Part shown: one piece after another, positions 9,431 to 16,989 of the stretch
Layout of the letters: each line of letters starts with the position of its first letter
Position numbering within the stretch: position 1 is the stretch's first letter
Assembly (NCBI RefSeq): GCF_050279675.1
Contig: NZ_JBNNUK010000017.1
Coordinates: 1 to 64,000 of the forward strand
Reading direction: 5' to 3'
DNA: 64,000 nt
From: Viridibacillus sp050279675
Lineage (GTDB): Bacteria > Bacillota > Bacilli > Bacillales_A > Planococcaceae
The notes under the pieces: model-generated
Database searches by the model: none
What the model was told of the DNA's origin: nothing
The model's input: only the letters and a program-made list of their open reading frames with translations
Position numbers and translations under genes: made by a program

Positions 9431-9485
9431 TGGACACATTGAAGTTAAGTCCTTATCCTAGAAATTAAGAGAGGACGTGTCCGTA

Positions 9486-9746
9486 ATGAAACAAAAACGT
9501 TACAACCAAGAATTCAAAGAAACAATCGTCGAAATTTATCGCACTGGTACGCCCGTCAATCAACTTGCCAGCGAATATGGTGTTACTGAAGTAACTATCT
9601 ATAAATGGATTAAAGTACATTCCCCAATTGAAGGTAAAGAATCACTTACACCAGCTGATATATCAGCCATACAGAAAGAAAACTTACGCTTGAAACAAGA
9701 GGTAGAAATTTCAAAAAAGGCTATGACCATATTCGCGAAAAAGTGA
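9486..9746 (+). CDS. IS3-family transposase OrfA (HTH)
   Basis: An 86-residue DNA-binding subunit: HTH_Tnp_1 region (YNQEFKETIVEIYRTGTPVNQLASEYGV) then a coiled helix (IQKENLRLKQEVEISKKAM). Of two in-frame starts (GTG 9477, ATG 9486) the ATG fits the GAGAGG site better. Its stop overlaps the GTG start of orfB (GTGA), preceded by an A-rich slip-like stretch. Confidence 0.88.
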   Translation: MKQKRYNQEFKETIVEIYRTGTPVNQLASEYGVTEVTIYKWIKVHSPIEGKESLTPADISAIQKENLRLKQEVEISKKAMTIFAKK

Positions 9747-10620
9747 CGGATCAAGAAATTATCGAACATATTAATGAAGAGAAGGCACACTATCCTATTC
9801 AAATGATGTGCCGTGTTTTAAGTTGCCTAAAAGTACGTATTATCAGGCGGCCCATAAAAAACCTTCGGTATATCATTTGGAAAATCAACACATTACAGAA
9901 CGTATTCATGAAATACATCAAGCAAGTGACTGTCGTTATGGAGCACCTAAAATCCACTATCTACTGGGTAAAGAAGGCTTTCAAGTAAGCATCAAAAGAG
10001 TACAGCGTCTAATGAAACGTGCTGGAATCCGTTCAACTATCGTAAAAAAGTATCGACCAACGCCAACTCAAGTTTTAGTAGAAGAACGCGAAAATCGTTT
10101 AAATCAAGACTTTCAAACAACATCAATTAATGAAAAGTGGGTGGCCGATATTACATATATTCACACATTTAAGGATGGTTGGTGTTATTTGGCTTCAGTG
10201 TTAGATCTTCATTCAAAGAAAATTGTTGGATACAAGTTTTCTCGTCAAATGACCGTTGAATTAGTCACGCAAGCTTTAGAAAACGCGGTTCAGAGTCAAG
10301 AGCCCCTTGAAGGGCTCATTGTGCATACGGATTTGGGTACGCAATATACAAGTGAAGCCTTCCAAGAGCAATTAAAGAGCCACGGTATGATTGCACCTTT
10401 TAGTAGAAAAGGATGTCCATATGACAACGCCTGTATTGAATCCTTTCACGCTACATTGAAAAAAGAAGAAGTTTATAGAAACAGGTATTTGAACTTTGAA
10501 ACTGCAAAATTGTCACTCTTTCAGTACATTGAAAGTTGGTATAATCGCAAAAGAATTCACGGAGCAATCAACTACTTAACCCCAGATGAAGTAGAAAAAT
10601 TATGTCGAGCAACTGCCTGA
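9743..10620 (+). pseudogene. IS3-family transposase OrfB, frameshifted
   Basis: The frame from 9743 starts as a normal OrfB (MTDQEIIEHINEEKAHYPIQMMCRVL) but near 9820-9826 the homology jumps to the frame that runs to 10620 (KLPKSTYYQAAHKKP…). Adding one A to the TTTTAAG tract at that point would restore a continuous protein, so a one-base deletion is the simple reading. Downstream the catalytic core is intact: D in WVADITYIHT, D in HTDLGTQYTS, E in DNACIESFHATLKKE. As it stands the copy is probably inactive unless ribosomes shift frame there. Confidence 0.8.
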
Positions 10621-10870
10621 CTTAACTTTTTTGTGTCCAAGATATTGACTTAGATCCACTTTTTATCTTGTAATTCAATTAAAAAGCATATTAAGTTTTA
10701 GACAGTACTCTATCTGAGTTAATTCAGGACATGGCTGCAAACGAATTATATATTAAGTTAATTATATACCTTGTTACTTTAAAAAGCGGACAATACTTAT
10801 TGGAGAAGTTTAAAAAAGCGAAAACAATACTGGATGGACAACTTTTCGTGCGGTAAATGATAATGCACTA

Positions 10871-10876
10871 TATAAT
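10871..10876 (+). promoter_or_regulatory. Possible -10 box (TATAAT)
   Basis: A consensus TATAAT lies 34 bases before the ATG at 10910. No good -35 is visible at the right distance, so this is weak. The rest of 10640-10909 shows no gene. Confidence 0.3.
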
Positions 10877-10909
10877 AGAATAAACTCATACTACATTGGA
10901 CGTGATGAC

Positions 10910-11233
10910 ATGGAAACAATGCATATTCCTATCGACGCTGAACGTATTATTAGTACTTCTAGTAAAGGCGATCAATCGAAATGGTGTATTAGCAACCAGT
11001 GGGTCAAACAAAATGAACGAGGTTATGAAGGACAAGCAGAAGTATTAGCTTCTTTCATATTTGAATGCTCAACTCTTGACCGTTCTAAATATGTTGTCTA
11101 TCAGCCATGTATCATTCAATTAGCTGACGGTGAGCAATTTGATGGCTGCTATTCACTCGACTTTCGTGGAATAAAACAAGAACTGAAGTTACACAGCATA
11201 CCAGTAACATTCCAGCTAGGAGGTAAAAAATGA
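10910..11233 (+). pseudogene. Fragment resembling the N-terminus of a HipA-like kinase
   Basis: The 107-residue frame contains SSKGDQSKWCISNQWVKQ and RGYEGQAEVLASFIFE, which recall the N-lobe start of HipA-like kinase-fold proteins found in Firmicutes accessory DNA (a glycine-rich strand, a conserved lysine, then …GYEGLAE…). It stops after a Q-L-G-G-K-K tail, far short of a full kinase. A C-terminal piece that looks like the same family lies at 19783-19917 in the same orientation. A stand-alone small protein of unknown function is the alternative. Family assignment is tentative. Confidence 0.4.
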
Positions 11234-11248
11234 ATATGGGCACAAAAA

Positions 11249-11273
11249 AACTCAAACCAATACAGCTTGAGTT
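11249..11273 (-). terminator. Terminator of the XRE-ImmA-PIN module
   Basis: Stem AACTCAA/TTGAGTT. On the minus strand it is followed by TTTTTTTG; on the plus strand by CTTTTG, so it may work both ways. Confidence 0.75.
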
Positions 11274-11299
11274 CTTTTGTGTGTGAATCTTGTAATTTA

Positions 11300-12208
11300 T
11301 CAGAATGTTATAGACATGGAATTTTCTATCCACGCCTCGTATTTCGTTAAAAAATGGTTATTATTATCACAATGTTCAACATTGGAATAATTTGCAACCT
11401 TCGATTGTATCCGAATTTTTCTAGCTTTATTGTTACGGCATTGAGTCACAAAATCGCGTTTAATTGCCTTTGACCACTGTGAATCATGTTCTACCATTAC
11501 ACCAAACAATACAACGTCATATGAGTTTATTTGATATGTTTCATAAAACTCTTCAATCATTATAGAGCCTAATGCTTCTCTTAACTTTTCTTTAGGACCA
11601 ATAATGATACGATCCGTATAGACCTCAACCTCATTAGTGTAAACGTCTACCGCCCAATACTCATTTAAAAACAACATAGTGAAAAACAATAACACACGTT
11701 CACCAGCATCATCTGATATAACGGTCAACGCAGCTTCAATCTCATGAAACTGCTGAACTGTTGCTAATGCAGCTTTTACATCACTGTTATGGTCAAACAG
11801 TTCATTTGCAATTATTAAAGCTTCACGAAGTGCATAATCTTTTTTGCCACCATTACTATTTAACATCATATTTTCCATATCAGTAAAAGTGACAACATGA
11901 ATGTCTTTCTGAGCGGAAATGGCTTGGAAAGCAGGCTCATACAACTGATTGAAAACCTTGTCCGTCATATTTTTTTGTTTTCCCGAACCTGCACACTCTC
12001 TTAATATAACTTCGGGTATTACGACTAATTGAACGTCCTTGAACATTTGCTGCAATATATACTTATGATAGTCAGCACTTTCCCTTGTCGCTTTTGCCAC
12101 GTCTGTCCAAACATTTGTGTCAAGCATAGCAATTTTTAAATCTGCTAAATTTGGTAACCCTCTTTTAACATATGAGTCAATTGTATTTTTATAAATGGTA
12201 GAATCCAT
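11300..12208 (-). CDS. PIN-like domain protein, putative toxin/effector
   Basis: A 302-residue protein whose N-terminal half looks like a PIN-type ribonuclease: AMLDTNVWTDV (D30), VIPEVILREC (E66, E71) and ISDDAGERVL (D166/D167) give the spaced acidic residues of the fold. The C-terminal half (from about 190) is not recognised. It lies 7 bases after an ImmA/IrrE metallopeptidase gene and behind a XRE regulator on the same strand, with a GGAG site 10 bases before ATG. PIN proteins commonly cleave RNA as toxins. A regulated-effector role within the three-gene module is inference from position and motifs. Confidence 0.6.
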   Translation of the reverse strand: MDSTIYKNTIDSYVKRGLPNLADLKIAMLDTNVWTDVAKATRESADYHKYILQQMFKDVQLVVIPEVILRECAGSGKQKNMTDKVFNQLYEPAFQAISAQKDIHVVTFTDMENMMLNSNGGKKDYALREALIIANELFDHNSDVKAALATVQQFHEIEAALTVISDDAGERVLLFFTMLFLNEYWAVDVYTNEVEVYTDRIIIGPKEKLREALGSIMIEEFYETYQINSYDVVLFGVMVEHDSQWSKAIKRDFVTQCRNNKARKIRIQSKVANYSNVEHCDNNNHFLTKYEAWIENSMSITF

Positions 12209-12215
12209 TTAAATT

Positions 12216-13004
12216 TCACTCCTTCTCTTTTTCTCGGAGCCCTCCTAAATGATTCATATGCGAGTAATACGTGGTATTAATGCTCTGATAATCACTGGCT
12301 CGTAAATTTTCTCTAACAATTGGATCATCCAATAGTTCACTAACACTATCGAATAGAACACTTCTACTTGGTGTTAATAAGGACTTGTCAAAATCGCTAG
12401 GCAAATGCTTACGGTAATCATAATCAATAATTTCTACCGCTTCATTGAGCGTTATTAACTCATCCTGTGCTAACTTAATCACAAGACATTTATACGGTAA
12501 TTTAAAGGTTTGTATTAACCGAATTACTTGATTTTCAAGTTTATCGCCTGCGTAAGTTTGTCGTACTTCTGCAAATACCGCCTTTAAAATAACACTATTA
12601 ATCAACAATTCTGACGCAAATAAGTTAGCAATTCGTTCATTTTCATTTGGTGAACTTCCATCAGCAAACGTACGAACATTGGATGCTTTTATTTTATCAG
12701 CTTCAAAAAAGTAATGATAAAATTCGTGTGCCCATATAAAATTTTCATACGTCTTTGGTTGATTTGTATTTATATGAATAAAATAACGGCCATTTTTATA
12801 AGTAACTAAACCGCCGTATTCTAAGTCATCACTAGGAAACATTATCAAATTAGCATCTCTTGCTAAATAATTTTTAATTGCTTCAACAGGCGTATATCGG
12901 AATGCAATGCCTATTTCTTGCGTCTTATCGACATAAACTTGTACCTGTTGCAAGTAATCTTTATTCGTATTGATTATTTCAATTACGTTATCTTTATTAA
13001 TCAT
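12216..13004 (-). CDS. ImmA/IrrE-family metallopeptidase
   Basis: A 262-residue protein with the zinc-peptidase motif HEFYH at residues 93-97, preceded by FIWA, and a downstream helix NERIANLFASELL supplying the third ligand (E near 123). Beta strands before the motif (GGLVTYKNGRYFIHIN) fit the family. In ICEBs1 and Deinococcus such proteases cut a repressor of the XRE type. Here the next gene upstream encodes a XRE protein and the next downstream a PIN-like protein, so it probably links regulator and effector. The C-terminal 90 residues are specific to this protein. CAAGGAAG precedes the ATG. Confidence 0.85.
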   Translation of the reverse strand: MINKDNVIEIINTNKDYLQQVQVYVDKTQEIGIAFRYTPVEAIKNYLARDANLIMFPSDDLEYGGLVTYKNGRYFIHINTNQPKTYENFIWAHEFYHYFFEADKIKASNVRTFADGSSPNENERIANLFASELLINSVILKAVFAEVRQTYAGDKLENQVIRLIQTFKLPYKCLVIKLAQDELITLNEAVEIIDYDYRKHLPSDFDKSLLTPSRSVLFDSVSELLDDPIVRENLRASDYQSINTTYYSHMNHLGGLREKEKE

Positions 13005-13183
13005 GTTTTCACTTCCTTGAAAGAGTATCGAAACATCATTAAAATTCTAGGATATATAAATATTGAACAAGAAATACAAAGTTGTATAATGTTGCAATAT
13101 TCGACATTAATCTATTTTATGCGTTTCATAGTAAGAAAATTAATCTTACCTGTATCAAAAAGATTTTAAATAAAGTTTTATAT

Positions 13184-13582
13184 TTAACCTAGCTCTTTGG
13201 CACTTTTTAATGTATGAATCATATTAATTATTTCATCTAAAATTGTCATAGTTTCTCTAAATGCTTCGCTGTCTGTTCCGTTAAAACTAGCTGCTGAAAA
13301 ATTCTTAATCGAATCAGCTTCTAGTTCTTCAAGAGTTCTTGGTAATTGAATATTTTCATTGTAGAAATAAAATGGATCTTGAATACGAAATAATTTATTT
13401 AATTTTGGAATACTCTTATTAATATCTCCCTCCCCTTTTATTAAATTATAAAATGTAGCTTTTGGTATTCCACTGCGCTCATAAACCCATTTTTGAGATT
13501 TACCCACAGCATCAATATAATTCTTTACATTCCTTGCTACAATTACATTAATATCTCCTTCGTTAACCCTATAGTTACCCAC
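13184..13582 (-). CDS. XRE-family transcriptional regulator
   Basis: A 132-residue protein with an N-terminal helix-turn-helix (VARNVKNYIDAVGKSQKWVYERSGIPKATFYNLIKG, residues 14-50) and a C-terminal helical tail. The start is GTG, with GGAGG 8 bases upstream; the nearby ATG is out of frame. A good promoter lies immediately upstream (13603-13631). It is 179 bases upstream of the ImmA/IrrE gene and probably represses the module; cleavage by the metallopeptidase would then induce it (inference from the ImmR/ImmA pair). Confidence 0.85.
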   Translation of the reverse strand: MGNYRVNEGDINVIVARNVKNYIDAVGKSQKWVYERSGIPKATFYNLIKGEGDINKSIPKLNKLFRIQDPFYFYNENIQLPRTLEELEADSIKNFSAASFNGTDSEAFRETMTILDEIINMIHTLKSAKELG

Positions 13583-13602
13583 ATAATCACCCTCCGATTA
13601 TA

Positions 13603-13631
13603 ATTATAGAGAATTGGAATAGACATGTAAA
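13603..13631 (-). promoter_or_regulatory. SigA-type promoter of the XRE gene
   Basis: On the minus strand TTTACA (13631-13626), a 17-base spacer and TATAAT (13608-13603), 21 bases before the GTG start. A TATAATTATAAT duplication at the -10 could also be an operator. Confidence 0.75.
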
Positions 13632-13770
13632 GTTTTGAGTGTAGATTCTTGTACTTGATTCAATAAATGATCAACTTTATTTTTTTTTTTTTAAAAATGT
13701 ATATAAAAAAGTACAAAAACATAGACTTATAAGTTGAGACAAACACTTAATAACCTGATTTTGTAAAATA

Positions 13771-13816
13771 AAAAAACGTATGCGAAGAAATGCAATACTT
13801 TACTCATACGTTTTTT
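13771..13816. terminator. Bidirectional terminator
   Basis: AAAAAACGTATG and CATACGTTTTTT are perfect 12-base arms with T-runs on both strands. It ends the DUF3800-like gene on the minus strand. Confidence 0.85.
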
Positions 13817-13846
13817 ATACTAATACTAGATAATTTAATGCTATAT

Positions 13847-13867
13847 CTGGGCAGGTTAGCTCAATAA
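13847..13867. repeat. Dispersed GTTAGTT repeat, distant half copy
   Basis: CTGGGCAGGTTAGCTCAATA matches one half of the family seen at the left end of the window, just outside the DUF3800-like gene. Confidence 0.5.
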
Positions 13868-13872
13868 GAATT

Positions 13873-15114
13873 TTAAATATCTTGAAATTTATCTTTTAAC
13901 CTTAAAGAAACATAAGTATTAAAATATTCTGCATGGTCTTTATCTGTTACACTTTTAAAATCTTTAAAACTCTCATAGTTCTCACTAATATAAGTTATTA
14001 AAGAAAAAACTAATAGAGCATAATCAAAATAGATACCACTAAAAGTTGTCCAATAGTTCCCATTATTTGTTCTTAGAATTTTATTTAAACTTACATATAA
14101 TTGATATATTTCTTCGTTCTTTATATTAAACCATTCTTCGTTTAATATACGTTTAGTAGCATAATCATGTTCATCAGAATTTACAAAAGGGTCTTCTTTT
14201 AAAGACTCATGTAATGCTAATGTTAATCGATAAAACATGTTACTAAGAAGGTCAGCTACTCTTATTAATCCATTTACAGATGAATCTTCCTCATCGGAAA
14301 CTAGTTTAAATGCTTGTTGCTTTGCAACATTAACAATTCTATTTGCTCCTTCTGGATCAATCTTTAGATTTACCGTATTTATATCAATATTTAGTTCTTC
14401 TAATAACTTAGTTAGACCAATAAAAAGTGGTTTGTAGTCCCATTCATATTTTTCTCTTGGATTGGTTTTAATATGTGCACTTTCCAAAATAATTAACATT
14501 TCTTTCAAAGCTGGTAATTCGTGTTCTTTTCTTTTAATACCAGGTATATTTCCAATAACTGTTTTCAGCATTGATTTTAGCTTTTCCAAAAATTCTTTAG
14601 AACTCATGCTACTACTTGAAAATAATCCCGATAAAAATTCTTCATTTCTATAATTAAAGAGAAATTTAGTTAATGAATAGATAAGTGCTTTTTCATTTAT
14701 TGCACCCATCGGAAAATTAATTTCTTTAAAGTATTGAGTAACTAAATATTCGGTTTTACTATACAAATGGGTATGTAATATAACTTCTTCACTATCCAGT
14801 AATTGAAACAAATTAGAATAAACCTTTATCGTATTTGGTTTAAATGAATTAAAACCAAATTTAAAATTGTTTTGCTTAATAACACTACCTTTAAATTCTT
14901 GACTGTCATCGAGACCGTATATAGTTTTTAGATATCTTTCAATTATTGAATATTGGTGAAGATATTCTAGTTCTTTTTCTTGTTTAAAACCCCAAAATAG
15001 CCCTACAAATAAATCATTATTAGAAGGTAAATATATATTTAAACCTTTTCCGTCTTTATGTGTAATAGCCCTATCATGAGATGATTCATCAAAGTAAAAG
15101 TTGTAGATAGTCAT
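13873..15114 (-). CDS. DUF3800-like protein
   Basis: A 413-residue protein starting with IYNFYFDESSHDRAI, followed later by NLKIDPEGANRI and IRVADLLSNMFYRL. This order (acidic YxDES strand, a central Asp, then a V/I-x-x-ADL helix) is that of DUF3800 proteins, which have an RNase H-like fold and occur in mobile and defence regions. The C-terminal 100 residues are not recognised. The TTGGAGG site sits 5 bases before ATG 15114; the TTG at 15126 is part of that site. The membrane-protein gene on the same strand ends 212 bases upstream, so the two may be co-transcribed. Nuclease activity is unproven. Confidence 0.55.
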   Translation of the reverse strand: MTIYNFYFDESSHDRAITHKDGKGLNIYLPSNNDLFVGLFWGFKQEKELEYLHQYSIIERYLKTIYGLDDSQEFKGSVIKQNNFKFGFNSFKPNTIKVYSNLFQLLDSEEVILHTHLYSKTEYLVTQYFKEINFPMGAINEKALIYSLTKFLFNYRNEEFLSGLFSSSSMSSKEFLEKLKSMLKTVIGNIPGIKRKEHELPALKEMLIILESAHIKTNPREKYEWDYKPLFIGLTKLLEELNIDINTVNLKIDPEGANRIVNVAKQQAFKLVSDEEDSSVNGLIRVADLLSNMFYRLTLALHESLKEDPFVNSDEHDYATKRILNEEWFNIKNEEIYQLYVSLNKILRTNNGNYWTTFSGIYFDYALLVFSLITYISENYESFKDFKSVTDKDHAEYFNTYVSLRLKDKFQDI

Positions 15115-15240
15115 TTTAACCTCCAAAGTAAAAAGTAATGCCCATTTATGGAAACTACTTATATGTAATAAAGCGGTTACAGTCTGTATTAAAGTTTAAA
15201 TTGTATCTCCTTCTCGCTTTTTCGCTTATTTAGCCTCCTC

Positions 15241-15280
15241 TAACAAAAACAATTTTGTTAAAAAGATTTTGTTAAAAAGA
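15241..15280 (-). terminator. Possible weak terminator/attenuator between two genes
   Basis: TAACAAAA/TTTTGTTA stem, and TTTTGTTAAAAAGA is repeated in tandem. It lies between the membrane-protein gene and the DUF3800-like gene. GC content of the stem is too low for a confident call. Confidence 0.35.
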
Positions 15281-15326
15281 CTAAATCGCGGAAAAGGTTT
15301 TCTTTTCCCTTCTCTATTAGCATATT

Positions 15327-16673
15327 TTACTCTTTTCCAGTAAACATTCTTAATATTCTTCCGGTCTTATCCGAATCAACTTGTAGTAATCGATTTAATG
15401 CATGAAAATATCTATAAAGTTCGTAAAGTAATTCAATTCCCTCAATAATATTTCTGTTTAATACATTTCGCTCAAAGAATTTTCTGTTTTCCTGTATTTC
15501 TTTATTTGCTTCTTTTATGAAATCTAATTCATCCTCAAATTGGGGCTTTTTAGGATTAAATACTCTACTGAAACAATTTTTTGTGAACAAAAGTTCCTCA
15601 TAGTATTCAACTTTATTTATTCTAGTTTTCGTTAAAACCTTCATCAATTCATACTGGTATCTTGAAAACCATAAGGTAATATTTTGATTTTCTACAGAGA
15701 GTAATCTACTAAACTCATTTACAATCTCAATTATTTCTGGGATGTCATTAAATAGAATATAATCTGAATCTCTATCGCCCCATCTTAATTTTTTTTCATT
15801 ATTAAAGTGAGATTCTATAGCATATGGATATCGTTTAATTGTCCAATAGTCTAAAAGTGATTCACGACACCTAACAGCATACTCCAAATTTTCTGATCCT
15901 TTAACAATCACTTCCATGGTAATATTGGTGAGATGACGATGCAATTGAATAACGTCTTCCAACTTTTTTCGATTTGCCTGCGCAATGGAACGACGAATTA
16001 CTCCTTTACTGCTAGCGAAATACCAAAGGAAAAGAATAAGAACAAATACAACTAATGCAGAAATTTTTGTAAAGTGTTCCCATAAGAATGAACTTCCTTT
16101 AATCCATGGTTGTTCTTTGAAAATCAATAATTTTATATCTTTTGCCATATCATTCGTAACTACTGTTAATAGTATTGCTAAAATTACTGGTAACCTAAAC
16201 ATACTGGCGTACATAGTTTTGATATTATCCAATATCGTAGAACTTACTATAAAATTTCTTAGTTCCTTTCTCCGATCGATAGAATACGAAATCCACCCAA
16301 ATCGCATATTATAAGATAATTTATTAAAACTATATTGGATACGCACAAGCTTAACTAATAGCCATAACCGTTTCCTTTTAACTGCGTATTGTGTAAGTTT
16401 CGTATAAAAAAATTTGAAAACATAATTCAATCGGAACCAGAATAAGTCCCAAATCAAAGCTACAAACAGTACCTCAATCCAATATATTGCAAACAGTCCA
16501 AACCACTGACCTGACCATTCCCAATTAGAATTCCAATTAATTACTATATGCCATATTTCCTGTAATGTGTAAATATGAAAGATATAGAACATCCCAAGTA
16601 TACATGTTAATAGAAATAGTAGGTCTATCAATAGGGTTTTTTCTACATTTATAAAATTTATCCATCTTTCCAT
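15327..16673 (-). CDS. Multi-pass membrane protein of unknown function
   Basis: A 448-residue protein with membrane segments near residues 14-34, 60-80, 155-175 and 203-222, and a C-terminal cytoplasmic domain of about 220 charged, mostly helical residues. Between TM2 and TM3 lies a basic loop (KRKRLWLLVKLVRIQ). I do not recognise a family. It is followed on the same strand by the DUF3800-like gene. Membrane protein plus nuclease-like partner recurs in phage-defence loci, but nothing in the sequence proves that here. Start ATG with GAGG 11 bases upstream. Confidence 0.65.
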   Translation of the reverse strand: MERWINFINVEKTLLIDLLFLLTCILGMFYIFHIYTLQEIWHIVINWNSNWEWSGQWFGLFAIYWIEVLFVALIWDLFWFRLNYVFKFFYTKLTQYAVKRKRLWLLVKLVRIQYSFNKLSYNMRFGWISYSIDRRKELRNFIVSSTILDNIKTMYASMFRLPVILAILLTVVTNDMAKDIKLLIFKEQPWIKGSSFLWEHFTKISALVVFVLILFLWYFASSKGVIRRSIAQANRKKLEDVIQLHRHLTNITMEVIVKGSENLEYAVRCRESLLDYWTIKRYPYAIESHFNNEKKLRWGDRDSDYILFNDIPEIIEIVNEFSRLLSVENQNITLWFSRYQYELMKVLTKTRINKVEYYEELLFTKNCFSRVFNPKKPQFEDELDFIKEANKEIQENRKFFERNVLNRNIIEGIELLYELYRYFHALNRLLQVDSDKTGRILRMFTGKE

Positions 16674-16759
16674 TTAGTTAATCAACCTCACGTTTATAGA
16701 TTAATCTTGAATATCAATTTTATTAGAAATATATATGTAACGATAAAAAAGTAACAATA

Positions 16760-16845
16760 CATAAGAAAATCCCCTTCAAAACGAAGCGGATTTATAGTCT
16801 AGAAGATATAGGTAAGGATATCACTCCTTGATCTCCGGTAACTAC
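16760..16845 (-). ncRNA. Structured RNA element, copy B
   Basis: This stretch is closely similar to 23584-23670, including ACATAAGAAAATCCCCTTC at one end and the GATC-CAAGGAGTG/GGTAACTAC region at the other. On the minus strand it can form AAGGA/TCCTT, a weak middle stem, and a terminator-like CTTC-loop-GAAG stem flanked by ATCC/GGAT. It follows a small hydrophobic ORF (16872-16988). It may be the RNA part of a type I toxin-antitoxin unit. Confidence 0.5.
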
Positions 16846-16871
16846 ATCTTTTCTGAAAAATATGAATAGGT

Positions 16872-16988
16872 TTAATTTGTCTTGATAAAGGATATGGGAG
16901 TTCCTAAGTCTTGCAAATCCTTAATGCAATCGAATATATACAACAAAAAATAAATAACTCCAAATACTAATACAGTTGATAATGTCAT
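16872..16988 (-). CDS. Small hydrophobic peptide (38 aa), toxin-like
   Basis: MTLSTVLVFGVIYFLLYIFD followed by a short polar tail (CIKDLQDLGTP…) gives one membrane helix with a charged C-terminus, as in the small Fst/TxpA-type or so-called holin-like toxins. An in-frame ATG at 17000 would add four residues. The ORF overlaps the stop of the SEC-C protein gene and has a GGGAA site in front. It is followed on the same strand by the structured RNA element. The small size makes the call uncertain. Confidence 0.45.
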   Translation of the reverse strand: MTLSTVLVFGVIYFLLYIFDCIKDLQDLGTPISFIKTN

Positions 16989-16989
16989 C

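Larger units (their letters stand above)
9431..10639 (+). mobile_element. IS3-family insertion sequence with damaged orfB
   Basis: Inverted ends are TGGACACATTGAAGTTAAGTC-like at 9431-9451 and its complement with three changes at 10619-10639. It carries orfA and an orfB broken by an apparent single-base deletion. It is of a different IS3 branch from the element at 2847-4120 and points the other way. No certain target duplication was found. Confidence 0.85.

Noticed and set aside
2847..10639. Composite transposon made of two copies of one IS
   Set aside because: The two IS3-family elements have different ends and different OrfA/OrfB types, so they cannot act as a matched pair.
13771..13867. 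Attachment site for the tyrosine recombinase
   Set aside because: The inverted arms are explained as a bidirectional terminator, and no matching copy lies beside the recombinase gene.
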